Assembly (NCBI RefSeq): GCF_025717065.2
Contig: NZ_JAOVZO020000015.1
Span: 62,001 to 126,000 of the forward strand
Length of the DNA stretch: 64,000 nt
Reading direction: 5' to 3'
Origin: Tahibacter soli
GTDB taxonomy: Bacteria; Pseudomonadota; Gammaproteobacteria; Xanthomonadales; Rhodanobacteraceae
Both the position numbers and the translations under genes were made by a program. How positions within the stretch are numbered: position 1 is the stretch's first letter; each line of letters opens with the position of its first letter. Shown here one piece after another: positions 29,768-38,488 of this stretch. The notes beneath the pieces were generated by a model, which worked only from the letters and a program-made list of their open reading frames with translations, was not told the origin of the DNA and did not search any database.

Positions 29768-30704
29768 GCGCGTCGTCGGAGGCGGGCGGCTCGGAAGGTG
29801 TCGTCGCCGACGCCTCCGCGACTGTCCGTTCGATCAGACCGAGCACCGTCTGCGCGCGCGAACGCGACACCGGTACGGTTTCGGCGAGATCGCGCAGCGC
29901 GAGACGAAAGCCCTGTGCGTTGCCGCGCACGCCGGCGATCGCCGCGAGCGCGACGAGATACGAGCGATGGCAGCGCACGACGCTGCCGTCGTTGAACTGG
30001 CGCTCGACGCCCGATAGCGCGACGCGCAGCAGGCGATGGCTGCGTTCGCCGTCGCGCACGAAGACGACGTCGACGTAGTTTTCCTCGGCGCGCACATAGC
30101 GCAACTCGTCGGGCGCGAGTTCGACGGCGCCGTCGCGAGCGCGGACGAGTCGCGCCGGCGGCGCCTCGACCGGCACGTCGATTTGCGGCGGTGCCTGCGC
30201 ATCGACGAACTGCGCGGCCCGCACTTCGTTGCGTCGGCGCAGCCAGCGCTCGATCAGCAGCGTGCGCACGACGACCGGCGCGACCGCGCACAGTCCGGTG
30301 ATCGCGACGAACGCGCGTGCGCGTGTCGCGTTGATCTCGATATGGCCGTTCCAGGCGAGCACGGCCATGAGCGCACCGGCCACGACGACGACTTCGACGA
30401 CTTCCCAGACGACCTGCCGGCCGACGGTCCAGCGCGATTCGTCCCAGCGGCGCGCGAGCAACGCCGGTACCGCGACGCGCAGCACGAGCGATACCGCGAG
30501 ACATGTGCCGCCGAGCTCGCCGATCAGCAAAGCGGCGGCGGGATCGGGTACCGATGCGAGGCCGAACGGGCGCGCGACGTAGACGATGGCCGTGACGAGC
30601 GCCGTCGCGGCGACGGCGAAGCGCGTCTCCGGCCAGGGGCCGCGCCACAGCGGGTAGGGACGCGCGAGCCATGCGCGCAGGCGGTCGCCGATTCCGTTCG
30701 CCAT
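29754..30704 (-). CDS. Membrane-anchored LytTR DNA-binding regulator
   Basis: 316 residues with an N-terminal region of four probable membrane spans (for example FAVAATALVTAIVYVARPF and VVEVVVVAGALMAVLAW), a linker, and a C-terminal LytTR domain at about residues 190-290. Its signature is VELAPDELRYVRAEENYVDV, then RSHRLLRVALSGVERQFND and VRCHRSYLVAL. No receiver domain is present, so this is not a classical response regulator; direct sensing through the membrane part is inferred. I chose the ATG at 30704 (MANGIGDRLRAWL). It is convergent with the DUF1501 gene and divergent from the small membrane protein at 30822. Confidence 0.82.
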   Translation of the reverse strand: MANGIGDRLRAWLARPYPLWRGPWPETRFAVAATALVTAIVYVARPFGLASVPDPAAALLIGELGGTCLAVSLVLRVAVPALLARRWDESRWTVGRQVVWEVVEVVVVAGALMAVLAWNGHIEINATRARAFVAITGLCAVAPVVVRTLLIERWLRRRNEVRAAQFVDAQAPPQIDVPVEAPPARLVRARDGAVELAPDELRYVRAEENYVDVVFVRDGERSHRLLRVALSGVERQFNDGSVVRCHRSYLVALAAIAGVRGNAQGFRLALRDLAETVPVSRSRAQTVLGLIERTVAEASATTPSEPPASDDAPTPP

Positions 30705-30821
30705 CAGTGATCCATCATCCGTCGATCGTTGCCGTTCGTCACACGCGTTTGTCATTCGTCACCCGCCGCTGGCGCGCCGGGGGCGCGGCGCGCAGGGTGA
30801 ACGCCTCCAGCGGAGCGGATC

Positions 30822-31253
30822 ATGAACGAACTACGTTGCGCACGCACGGCGTTGACAGTTGGCGGCGCGTTGTCGATCGGCATGGGCGGCTTGCATTTAT
30901 GGCTGCCGCGGATTTTCGACTGGCACTCCTCGATGGCCTCGGTACCGGCAAGTCTGCGGTGGGCGCTGGTGTCGTTGAACGCGTTCTGGAGCCTCCTCGC
31001 AATCGGGACAGGCACGATCGCGTTGCGGCTGGCCCGGTACGACGAATGGCGCGAAGCGTCCGGGCGCTTCGTCGCTGCCACGTTCGCGGCGTATTGGGGA
31101 GCGCATGCTGCGTACCTCGCGGCATGGCCGTTTCCGTTGCCGCCCCGGCTGGCGTGGCTCGGCTGGGCGTTTCTGGGCTTCGCGATGGCGCAGTGTGTGT
31201 TGCACGGGGCGGCGGCGGGAATGCGTGGAATGCGGACACCCAGAAATTCGTGA
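30822..31253 (+). CDS. Small four-span membrane protein, function unknown
   Basis: 143 residues with four predicted hydrophobic helices: around 10-28 (ALTVGGALSIGMGGLHLWL), 44-66, 82-102 and 110-130. An aspartate and tryptophan pair (IFDWHSSM) lies in the first loop. I do not recognise the family. It is divergent from the LytTR regulator with 117 bases between starts, a layout often seen when a regulator controls its neighbour. The C-terminal residues (MRGMRTPRNS) run into a repeat element, so the repeat may have altered the original end of the gene. Confidence 0.6.
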   Translation: MNELRCARTALTVGGALSIGMGGLHLWLPRIFDWHSSMASVPASLRWALVSLNAFWSLLAIGTGTIALRLARYDEWREASGRFVAATFAAYWGAHAAYLAAWPFPLPPRLAWLGWAFLGFAMAQCVLHGAAAGMRGMRTPRNS

Positions 31254-31335
31254 CGAACGTGTGGAACGCGGACACTCAGAAATTCATGACGAGGGCCGGC
31301 GAGCAGACGAGTGGAATGTGGACACCCGGAAATTT
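31230..31335. repeat. Interspersed repeat cluster upstream of the RAYT gene
   Basis: Three diverged copies of GGACACCCAGAAATTCGTGAC: starts near 31232 (GCGGACACCCAGAAATT), 31269 (GCGGACACTCAGAAATT) and 31317 (GTGGACACCCGGAAATT), each preceded by (T)GGAA(C/T)G(C/T)GG. The nearest relatives here are the final units of the 2.9-kb array (GGACACCCAGGATTC). Bases 31336-31542 show no gene or clear promoter. Confidence 0.8.
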
Positions 31336-31542
31336 GCGACGATAGCCGGCGAGCGAGTGACTACGAACGAGAACGAACGAGCACGAATGAGGGCAGTCGA
31401 AAAATTGCCGCAAAGCCTGGAATGCGGAAAGCCGGTAGCGCGAATACTCACGATTGCGTTATGCGCCGAAATCGGAATTCTCCGAGATTTTCGACGGAAG
31501 ACGCCGGATGCGATAGACGTTCGCCGTTCGCATACTGACTGC

Positions 31543-32499
31543 ATGACACTCGCCCGCCTGCACACTGTCGATCCGCATTCGTCCGGCGCCTACCACGTCG
31601 TATCGCGATGTGTTCGCCAAGCATGGCTGTTCGCCCGCGACACCGAAACGGGGCGTGACTTGTCGCATCGGAAACGCTGGGTCGAAGAACGAATCCATCA
31701 TCTGGCCGCACATTTCGCGATCGCCGTCTACGCTTACGCGATCATGGACAATCACGTCCATATCGTCGTCCAGACCGACCCGGACAGACCTCTTTCCTGG
31801 TCCGCAGAAACCGTTCTGCGTCGCTGGCTGGCGGTTTGTCCGCGGCGATTCGAATCCGGCGCCGATTTGGAGCAGTACATTGAACGGCAATCAGAAAATT
31901 CATCGAGAGTCGCCGAGCTTCGTGCGAGGCTCGGCAGTTTGAGCTGGTTCATGCGCCTGCTGAACGAGCCGATTGCACGGCGCGCCAATGCCGAAGACAG
32001 TCGCAAAGGACGATTCTGGGAAGGAAGATTTCGGTGCCAGGCGTTGCTCGACGAGGCGGCGGTCCTTAGCGCTATGGCATACGTCGACCTGAACCCCGTT
32101 CGTGCAGGGATTGTCACCGCACCTGAGGCGGCGAAGCACGTTTCGATCCGATGGCGCTGCCGCAACAGCAGGCGTTGCCGCAAGAGGGCTGACGCACTGC
32201 GGCCGGTCGCTGGTTGCGGTCCGGAGCGCCTCGTCACGGAACGCGAGTACCTTAAGCTCGTCGATACGACCGGGCGTCTCGCAGGCAAAAAGAAAAACGA
32301 CGACATCGCACGGACGATGCTGCCGATTGTTCGACGTTTCGGGCTCTCGGAGTCGGCTTGGATTGCGCAGGTTCGTGGCACCGAGTCTTGCTATTGGCGC
32401 GTCATCGGCCGGTTCGAATCGTTCCTCGACAAAGCCGCCGAACTCGGCCAGCGCTGGCTGAAGGGGTGTCGATTCGCCGGTCGCCTGGAAGCGGACTGA
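31543..32499 (+). CDS. REP-associated tyrosine transposase (RAYT, IS200-like Y1)
   Basis: A 318-residue Y1 transposase-like protein. Key parts are GAYHVVSRCVRQAWLFARD at the N-terminus, the HUH metal motif in YAIMDNHVHIVVQTDP near residue 70, and YVDLNPVRAGIV near residue 180, the conserved segment of the single-domain RAYT family. It is larger than true IS200 TnpA (about 150 residues), as RAYTs are, and I see no terminal insertion-sequence ends around it. RAYTs nick and join single-stranded DNA and are thought to spread their cognate short repeats. Repeats lie on both sides (31230-31335, 32810-32900). Its lower G+C and less biased codon use than the neighbours suggest a transferred gene. Confidence 0.88.
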   Translation: MTLARLHTVDPHSSGAYHVVSRCVRQAWLFARDTETGRDLSHRKRWVEERIHHLAAHFAIAVYAYAIMDNHVHIVVQTDPDRPLSWSAETVLRRWLAVCPRRFESGADLEQYIERQSENSSRVAELRARLGSLSWFMRLLNEPIARRANAEDSRKGRFWEGRFRCQALLDEAAVLSAMAYVDLNPVRAGIVTAPEAAKHVSIRWRCRNSRRCRKRADALRPVAGCGPERLVTEREYLKLVDTTGRLAGKKKNDDIARTMLPIVRRFGLSESAWIAQVRGTESCYWRVIGRFESFLDKAAELGQRWLKGCRFAGRLEAD

Positions 32500-32804
32500 C
32501 GCTCGGCGCTGTCTCGCCGACCTCATCGAGTCTGTCCCGTCGAATAGCTTTCGCATCGTGCGGCCACCGTGGACTGCGTTCGGACAAATGTCCGAACAAA
32601 CGTTGCGCGAAATAGCGACGGGCGTACCTCCTCCTTGTCGATCGAATCGACGCGTCTTGAGGCGTCGCTGTCGCGTGGTCGAATTGTCACGAGCGTCCCT
32701 GTCTCGCTCGTGTCGCGATTCGCGGAAATTCGCCGAATGCTCGCCTACGCTGCTTTCCTCGGCCCGGGCTCGCCGTTCGCCTTCGTGGGTGCGCGCTCGT
32801 GATT
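32500..32804. other. Non-coding stretch without recognised content
   Basis: This lies between the RAYT stop and the next repeat cluster. Small open frames exist on both strands but none has a ribosome-binding site or recognisable product. Base composition is less G+C rich than the metabolic genes, as in the RAYT gene, so it may belong to the same transferred segment. Confidence 0.5.
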
Positions 32805-32809
32805 GATTT

Positions 32810-32900
32810 CCAGACTGTCCAGATTCGATCTCCTCGCCCGACTTCCAGACTGTCCAGATTCGCTCGCCCGGCTTCCGGACTGTCCACATTCGATCCCCAG
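32810..32900. repeat. Interspersed repeat cluster downstream of the RAYT gene
   Basis: Three copies of (C/G)(A/G)GACTGTCCA(G/C)ATTCG with starts near 32812, 32847 and 32877, joined by CTCGCCCG(A/G)CTTCC. This is the reverse orientation of the GGACAG family (its complement reads CGAAT-TGGACAGTC). With the cluster at 31230-31335 it brackets the transposase in inverted orientation. Confidence 0.82.
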
Positions 32901-32946
32901 ATTCGACGATTCACACAATCCTCCCGACCATCGACCGGAAATCGTC

Positions 32947-34118
32947 ATGCTGAAACACGCGCTCGCGCTAACAATCGCAATGGCCATTCCGTCGCTTGCA
33001 GCGGCGCAAACGCTGAGCGTCGGGCCTGGCCAGCCCTACGCGACGCCATGTGCCGCGATTGCCGCGGCGTCGGCGGGCAGCACGATTCTGATCGACGCGG
33101 CCGGCAACTATGACGGCAATGTCTGTGGCTGGTCGACGAACGGATTGACCTTGCGCGGTGTCAACGGTCGGCCGCGCATCGATGCGGCCGGCAACAACGC
33201 GCAGGGGAAGGCCATCTGGGTGATTGCCGGCAACGACACGACGATCGAAAACGTCGAACTGTCGGGCTGTCGCGTCCCCGACGGGAATGGCGCCGGCATT
33301 CGTCAGGAGGGTAAGAACCTGACCGTGCGCCGCGTTTTTTTCACGACAACGAGAACGGCATTCTCGCCGGCGACAAGATCGGCAGCACGATACTGATCGA
33401 ACATAGCGAGTTCTCGCACAACGGCGCCGGCGACGGACTTACGCACAACCTGTACATCAATCACGTCGATACATTGATATTCAGGTACAACTGGTCGCAT
33501 GGCGCGAGTGTCGGCCACTTGCTGAAGTCGCGAGCGCGACAAAACTTCGTGCTGTACAACCGTCTCACCGGCGAGGCCGGCGGCACCGAGAGCTACGAAA
33601 TCAATTTGCCGAGCGGCGGCACCTCGTTTGTCATCGGCAACCTCATCCAGCAACCCTCGACATCGCAGAACGGTGCGATGCTCGACTATCTGAGCGAGCC
33701 GGGGAATACCAATCCCGACGATCATTTGTTTGTCGTCAACAACACGTTCGTCAACAACCGCAGCGCCGGCACCTTCGTTCAGATCGGTGCCGCCGCGATG
33801 TCGCCTGCGCTCATACGCAACAACATCCTGTTCGGCAACGGCACTGTGAGTACGCAGGCTTCGGCCGTCGTCGACCACAATCTGACCGGTAGCGCGCCCA
33901 TGTTCGTCGACGCGGCGAACTTCGACTACCGGTTGCTGCCCGGCGTCGCGGCGATCGACGCCGGCGTCGATCCCGGTAGCGGCATGGGCCAGTCGCTGAT
34001 GCCGACGCAGCAGTATCGACATCCGACTGAGGCTTCGTCGCGCTCGACGGCGGGAGCGATCGACATCGGTGCCTACGAATGGCTGCCGGATCTGATTTTT
34101 CGCGCCAGCTTCGAATAG
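32947..34118 (+). pseudogene. Exported parallel beta-helix protein interrupted by a frameshift in a T7 run
   Basis: A signal peptide (MLKHALALTIAMAIPSLAAA) opens a right-handed beta-helix-type sequence (TILIDAAGNYDGNVCGWSTN, TTIENVELSGCRV). The frame is lost at seven Ts, 33335-33341. One extra T restores the continuation RVFFHDNENGILAGDKIG and the second half, which runs in the other frame from 33342 to the stop at 34118 (FRYNWSHGASVGHLLKSRA, INLPSGGTSFVIGN). The C-terminus ends DLIFRASFE, the tag also seen in other exported proteins here. Restored length is about 390 residues. It may be a sequencing error, a real null allele or slippage-based phase variation; both halves look well conserved. 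The family resembles surface polysaccharide-binding or lyase-like beta-helices, function unknown. Confidence 0.75.
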
Positions 34119-34204
34119 GGCTCTCGAGGTTCGAAATTGCGGCCGACAACGGCAAGTTCGGCATGCGCGAACGGCGCGCGAGTGTCTTGACGACAAGTGC
34201 CGCC

Positions 34205-34345
34205 AATTCCGGGACTATCGGCCGATTCCAGGACGGTCACCCTGCGATTCAAGGACAGTCACCATGAATCGTGGCGCAGCCCGTTTGCGGACAGTCACGA
34301 TTCGCAGACCGGTTGCGGACAGTCACGATTCGCAAGTCGACGACT
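34205..34345. repeat. Interspersed repeat cluster (GGACAGTCAC type)
   Basis: Five units: GGGACTATCGGCCGATTCC, AGGACGGTCACCCTGCGATT, AGGACAGTCACCATGAATC, and two nearly identical copies of TTGCGGACAGTCACGATTCG near 34286 and 34314. The last two match the 38-bp array at 15.5 kb in GGACAGTCACGATTC. The rest of 34119-34590 has no gene I can support. Confidence 0.82.
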
Positions 34346-34590
34346 TGCGCGTCGGCCGTGGGCGCGCCGCGCGTGCTCAATACGAGCGCCGGGCCGATCA
34401 GGAATCGCATGATCGAGCTCCCCGTCGGCCGACCGGCCGTCGCGAATAGGATGCGGTCGCGTGCGATGGGGTTTGGATTGCGCCAAACACACGCCGACGG
34501 AGGCGGACGGGCGGTCGCGTAGTGCGCCAACTTCCGCGGTTGTATCTGTTTAGACTTTTGATGGGCTGCGCGTCGAAGCCGTGCCGTTCG

Positions 34591-36123
34591 TCAGGCGTCA
34601 GGCAATTCGCGTCGCAGGTGGAAGATCCGATCCCAATGCGCAAACAGCAGGTCGGTCAATTCGGGATCGAATTTCCTGCCGCGCTGCTCGGCGATGAAAA
34701 GACGGATTTCGTCTTCCGGCCATGCGTCCTTGTAGCAGCGCCGACTGCCCAGCGCATCGAACACGTCGGCCAGTGCGGTAATCCTGCCCTCGATCGGAAT
34801 CTGCGTCGCTGCCAGACCCGCCGGGTAGCCGCTGCCGTCCCAGTTTTCGTGATGGCTGACGGCAATTTGTGCTGCGAGCTTGAACATCGGGCGCCTCGAT
34901 CCGCCGAGCAGCTTCGCGCCGATTTCCGCGTGCGTGCGCATCACGGCGGTTTCTTCCGGGGTATGCGGCCCCGGCTTGTTCAAGATCGCGTCGGGTATGC
35001 CGATCTTGCCGATGTCGTGCAGCGGCGCGGCGTAGTTGAGGAGTTCGCAGGTTTCGTCGGGGAGGCCGTGCAATTGACCGAGCATCCTCGCGATGATCCC
35101 GACACGCCGGACATGATTCGCCGTTTCCTGTGACCGTGTTTCGGCAGCGCCGGCGAGGAGATAGACCATCTCGAGCTGGCTGTCGAAGAGTTCCCGGTTC
35201 AGATGCAGGTTCTCGAATGCGATCGCGACGTTGCTGCAGAAGACTTCCATCAGCCGCAGCCCCAGATCGTCGAGCGTGTGCGATTCGCCGACGTAAAGCA
35301 GCGCTTCGGTTTCCTGACTGTCCGCAAAATGCAGCACGTAGTGATCGTCGGCGAAAACGTGCCTTTTGTTGAGGTACGCGCCGCGCAGCGACTGCGCGAT
35401 GTGGCCCGGCAGTTTTTCGTCGGCGTTGCGCGCGAGCAGGTTCGCGTAGTCGCCGGTCGCCGCGGCAACCTCGAAATGCTCCGGCAGCGCGCCGTTGGGA
35501 TGCGCGACGCGACAGCACAACGCGCCGCGTTGGACGCCGACCAGATCGGCCAGCTGGCCGAGCACGATCGATGCGAACTGCTGCGGCTGCTGCTGTTGAG
35601 AGAACACGCGCGACGACGCCCGGATGACGTGTTCCAGACCGAGACGGCTGGCCTCGATCGTGCGCATGTCGCGGTACGCGCGCAGGGCGGCGTACAGGGT
35701 CGTCGCGAGTTTCTGCGCGGTCAGTTCGGTTTTTTCCTTGTAGTCGTTGATGTCGTACGCGGCAATGACTTCGTGTTCCGGCGCCTGTCCCGGTTGCCCG
35801 GTGCGCAGCACGATGCGCACGAAATGATTGCCGAGCGCGCCGCGGATCGTGCGCACGAGATCGAGTCCCGCCTGCTCGGTTTCCATGACGACATCGAGCA
35901 GAACGACGGCGGTATCTTCGTGTTCGGCGAGCAGGATCGCGGCTTCCTTGCTCGAATATGCGCTCAGCAGTTCGAGCGGACGTTCGGCGAAGCGGAAGCT
36001 CGAGAGAACGAGGCGGGTGACGTTGTGGATCTCGGGCTCGTCGTCGACGATGAGCACTTTCCACGGAGGGCGCTTGTCGCTTGGCTCGGCGGCGAATTCG
36101 AAGCGGTCGTCGAGTACACCCAT
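34591..36123 (-). CDS. Response regulator with DUF3369 and HD-GYP phosphodiesterase domains
   Basis: 510 residues. The receiver domain covers about 18-145 (VLIVDDEPEIHN acidic pair, phosphoacceptor Asp in VVLLDVVME, Lys in DYKEKTEL). A DUF3369 sensory region lies at about 165-325, preceded by a short glutamine run (SQQQQPQQ). The HD-GYP domain at about 335-500 is complete: AAPLHDIGKIGIPD and SHHENWDGSGYPAGL. HD-GYP domains hydrolyse cyclic di-GMP, so this protein should lower c-di-GMP on phosphorylation. I chose the ATG at 36123 with a G-rich Shine-Dalgarno sequence. It is a single gene; no kinase is adjacent, the nearest being the propeller kinases at 19.3-26.5 kb, and no partnership can be claimed. 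Confidence 0.92.
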   Translation of the reverse strand: MGVLDDRFEFAAEPSDKRPPWKVLIVDDEPEIHNVTRLVLSSFRFAERPLELLSAYSSKEAAILLAEHEDTAVVLLDVVMETEQAGLDLVRTIRGALGNHFVRIVLRTGQPGQAPEHEVIAAYDINDYKEKTELTAQKLATTLYAALRAYRDMRTIEASRLGLEHVIRASSRVFSQQQQPQQFASIVLGQLADLVGVQRGALCCRVAHPNGALPEHFEVAAATGDYANLLARNADEKLPGHIAQSLRGAYLNKRHVFADDHYVLHFADSQETEALLYVGESHTLDDLGLRLMEVFCSNVAIAFENLHLNRELFDSQLEMVYLLAGAAETRSQETANHVRRVGIIARMLGQLHGLPDETCELLNYAAPLHDIGKIGIPDAILNKPGPHTPEETAVMRTHAEIGAKLLGGSRRPMFKLAAQIAVSHHENWDGSGYPAGLAATQIPIEGRITALADVFDALGSRRCYKDAWPEDEIRLFIAEQRGRKFDPELTDLLFAHWDRIFHLRRELPDA

Positions 36124-36344
36124 GCTGTAGCCCCCCGGTACCAGCACAGGCAGTCTACTCCAGAACCTTCGATTCGGAAGCCCGGGAGTCGGTACGACAT
36201 GACGTTCGTAATTTACGCATTCTTCGCGCGACGACGGCGCTTTCGCGTCGCGTCTTGAACGCGTCGCGGTTCTGATTCAGACCTGAGTTCGTACGTACGA
36301 GTTTGTCTCGATCATGCGATGGTCGGCGCACCAACGCGTTTCGT

Positions 36345-36470
36345 GGCTGTCCAGATTTCCCGCAGGTTTCGCGTGCTCGTAACGTTTTGTGTCTGTCCCG
36401 GTCTTGCGGACGTTTGATCGCGCCGGGCCGGGTCGGGAGCGTACCCGGAACGTGCCTGTCCGAAACTTGC
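36345..36470. repeat. Degenerate CTGTCC repeats between the HD-GYP and liuA genes
   Basis: Scattered units TGGCTGTCCAGATTTCCCG near 36346, GTGTCTGTCCCGGTCTTGCG near 36391 and TGCCTGTCCGAAACTTGCCC near 36456, all in the CTGTCC orientation. They occupy most of the 460-base gap 36124-36583. I see no gene there. Confidence 0.65.
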
Positions 36471-36583
36471 CCGACCGGGTTCACGACCGTGTGCTTTGTT
36501 GCCGGCCCTGCGTTCTGCGGGGCGGCGCTCTTCGAGCGCGGGCGAGGCGGAGGCATGTGGTGCCTCCGCCGTCGATCCGTAGA

Positions 36584-37741
36584 TCAGCTCTTGCCGTGAA
36601 ACAGCTCGCGTCCGATCAGCATGCGGCGGATCTCGTTCGTGCCGGCGCCGATTTCGTACAGCTTGGCGTCGCGCAGCAGGCGCCCGGTCGGAAACTCGTT
36701 GATGTAGCCGTTGCCGCCCAGCGCCTGGATGGCTTCCAGCGTCACTTTGACGGCGTTCTGCGACGCGTTCATAAGGCACGATGCCGGATCGATGCGCGAT
36801 TTCACGCCGCGGTCGAAGTCGAGCGCGACCATGTAGGCGTAGGCGCGCGAAGACTGCAACGCTGTGTACATGTCGGCGACCTTTGCCTGCATGATGCCGA
36901 ACGTGCCGATCGGCGCGTTGAACTGTTTGCGTTCGCGCACGTAGGGCAGGGTGATGTCGAGTGCGGCCTGCATCAGGCCGATCGGGCCTCCCGAAAGCAC
37001 GAGACGTTCGGTGTCGAGGCCGCCCATCAATACGCGCACGCCTTCGTTCACCTGGCCGACGATGTTTTCGGCCGGAATCTCGCAGTCTTCGAACACGAGC
37101 TCGCTCGTGTTCGAACCGCGCATGCCGAGCTTGTCGAGCTTCTGCGCCGTGGAGAAACCCTTCATGCCTTTCTCGACGATGAAGGCGGTCATACAGCGAC
37201 TGCCGGCGGGTCGCGGCGCGGTGCGCATATAGACGAGCAGCACGTCGGCGTCGGGGCCGTTGGTGATCCACATCTTCGAACCGTTGGCGATCCAGCGATC
37301 GCCTTTGAGTTCTGCACGGCAGGTCATCGAGCCGACCACGTCGGAGCCGGCGCCCGGTTCGCTCATCGCCAGGGCGCCGACGTATTCGCCGCTGCACAGT
37401 TTCGGAATGTATTTCTGGCGTTGTTCTTCCGTTCCGTTCGTATACAGATTCTGTACGCACAGGTTGGAATGCGCGCCGTACGAAAGGCCGATCGAGCCGG
37501 AGGCGCGGGAAATTTCTTCCATCGCGACGAGATGGGCGAGATAGCCGAGGCTCGACCCGCCGTAAGCGTCCGAAACGGTAATGCCGAGCAGTCCCATGTC
37601 ACCGAGCTTTTTCCACAAATCGCTCGGAAACACGTTCTCGCGATCGATGAGGTCGGCGCGCGGAGCGATCTCCTTCTCCGCGAACTGGCGCACCGTTTCG
37701 CGCAGGAGGTCGAGTTCTTCACCGAGGGGAAACGGTCGCAT
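36584..37741 (-). CDS. liuA: Isovaleryl-CoA dehydrogenase
   Basis: An acyl-CoA dehydrogenase of 385 residues, first committed step of isovaleryl-CoA breakdown, passing electrons to ETF through FAD. Distinctive segments are [48 protein letters not shown] and [18 protein letters not shown]. The Glu in that last segment, near residue 245, is the catalytic-base position specific to isovaleryl-CoA dehydrogenases; most relatives place it elsewhere. [20 protein letters not shown] and [18 protein letters not shown] close the sequence. The start is the ATG at 37741 ([13 protein letters not shown]); the upstream extension is not family-like. It is transcribed in the same direction as mccB and liuC but far from them. 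Confidence 0.94.
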   Translation of the reverse strand: MRPFPLGEELDLLRETVRQFAEKEIAPRADLIDRENVFPSDLWKKLGDMGLLGITVSDAYGGSSLGYLAHLVAMEEISRASGSIGLSYGAHSNLCVQNLYTNGTEEQRQKYIPKLCSGEYVGALAMSEPGAGSDVVGSMTCRAELKGDRWIANGSKMWITNGPDADVLLVYMRTAPRPAGSRCMTAFIVEKGMKGFSTAQKLDKLGMRGSNTSELVFEDCEIPAENIVGQVNEGVRVLMGGLDTERLVLSGGPIGLMQAALDITLPYVRERKQFNAPIGTFGIMQAKVADMYTALQSSRAYAYMVALDFDRGVKSRIDPASCLMNASQNAVKVTLEAIQALGGNGYINEFPTGRLLRDAKLYEIGAGTNEIRRMLIGRELFHGKS

Positions 37742-37909
37742 TCGAATCGTCCGGGCAGTGGTCGCAGCCGACGATTCTAGCTTTTCGCCCACGACCGCGG
37801 CCAATGATGCGTCGCGCTAAGGCCGTACTTCTGGGTATAGCGGTGCGAATGCGCGTCCGTACGAGTTCGACGGGGTTTGCGGGAGGGATTGCCCAGCCAG
37901 GCGTACTGG

Positions 37910-38425
37910 CGGTTTTGTGTCTGTCCAGGTTCGATTCTGGGGATTCGCGGCTGTCCCGATTCCCGCACGTGGCTGACCCGATACGGAGACTCTCCCGACC
38001 GGAGCGAATGCGTGACTGCCTTGATTCGCTCGCGATTCATGACGGTCCCGGTTCCGCATGCGCGCCTGCACAACTATGCGCCGTCTGATCGATTCCAGGT
38101 CGGAGTCCGGCAAACGATGACTGTCCCGGTTCGGTCTCCCGGTCCGGTCGCGAATGGTGCTGCTCGGGATTCTTGACTGTCCTGATTCGCTCCTCGGGAT
38201 TCTTGACTGTCCTGATTCGCTCGATCGCGATTCTCGACTGTCCCGGATCTGCTCGACTGTCCCGGATCTGGTCCTCGACTGTCCCGGTTCGGTCGGGAAC
38301 GATGGGGCCACGCAATTCGTGGATGTCCCGATACGTTTGATGTCCTGATACGCTTCGCTCGCGGACCCGATACGCTTCACGACGGCTCCGATTCGCCGGC
38401 GATTCGTGCCTGTCCCATTCCGCCG
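37910..38425. repeat. Long cluster of CTGTCC interspersed repeats
   Basis: At least ten diverged units lie between liuA and the carbonic anhydrase gene, for example TGTCTGTCCAGGTTCGATTC near 37920, two adjacent copies of TTCTTGACTGTCCTGATTCG near 38172 and 38202, then TCGACTGTCCCGGATCTG near 38247 and 38263, CGACTGTCCCGGTTCGG near 38276 and GTGCCTGTCCCATTCCG near 38406. The orientation is the same as the clusters at 32.8 and 36.4 kb. No gene is supported in 37742-38488. Confidence 0.85.
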
Positions 38426-38488
38426 CCTGCATTTCGCCGCCTGCAACGCGCCGCCGCTCACCGTCGCGCGGCGGCGCGCAGGCGACGC

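Noticed and set aside
31105-31542. In-frame N-terminal extension of the RAYT protein
   Set aside because: The extension overlaps the preceding gene and repeats, and family similarity begins at the ATG at 31543.
33335-33341. Programmed ribosomal frameshifting in the beta-helix gene
   Set aside because: A T7 tract alone, without a slippery heptamer plus stimulator structure or a known family precedent, is better explained by an indel or slippage. I report it as a frameshift instead.
36155-36556. A 133-codon minus-strand frame in the HD-GYP to liuA gap
   Set aside because: Composition follows the CTGTCC repeats; there is no Shine-Dalgarno sequence and no recognisable domain.
37817-38461. A 214-codon minus-strand frame rich in SGQSRIP repeats
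   Set aside because: It is translation of the interspersed repeats; there is no start signal or family.
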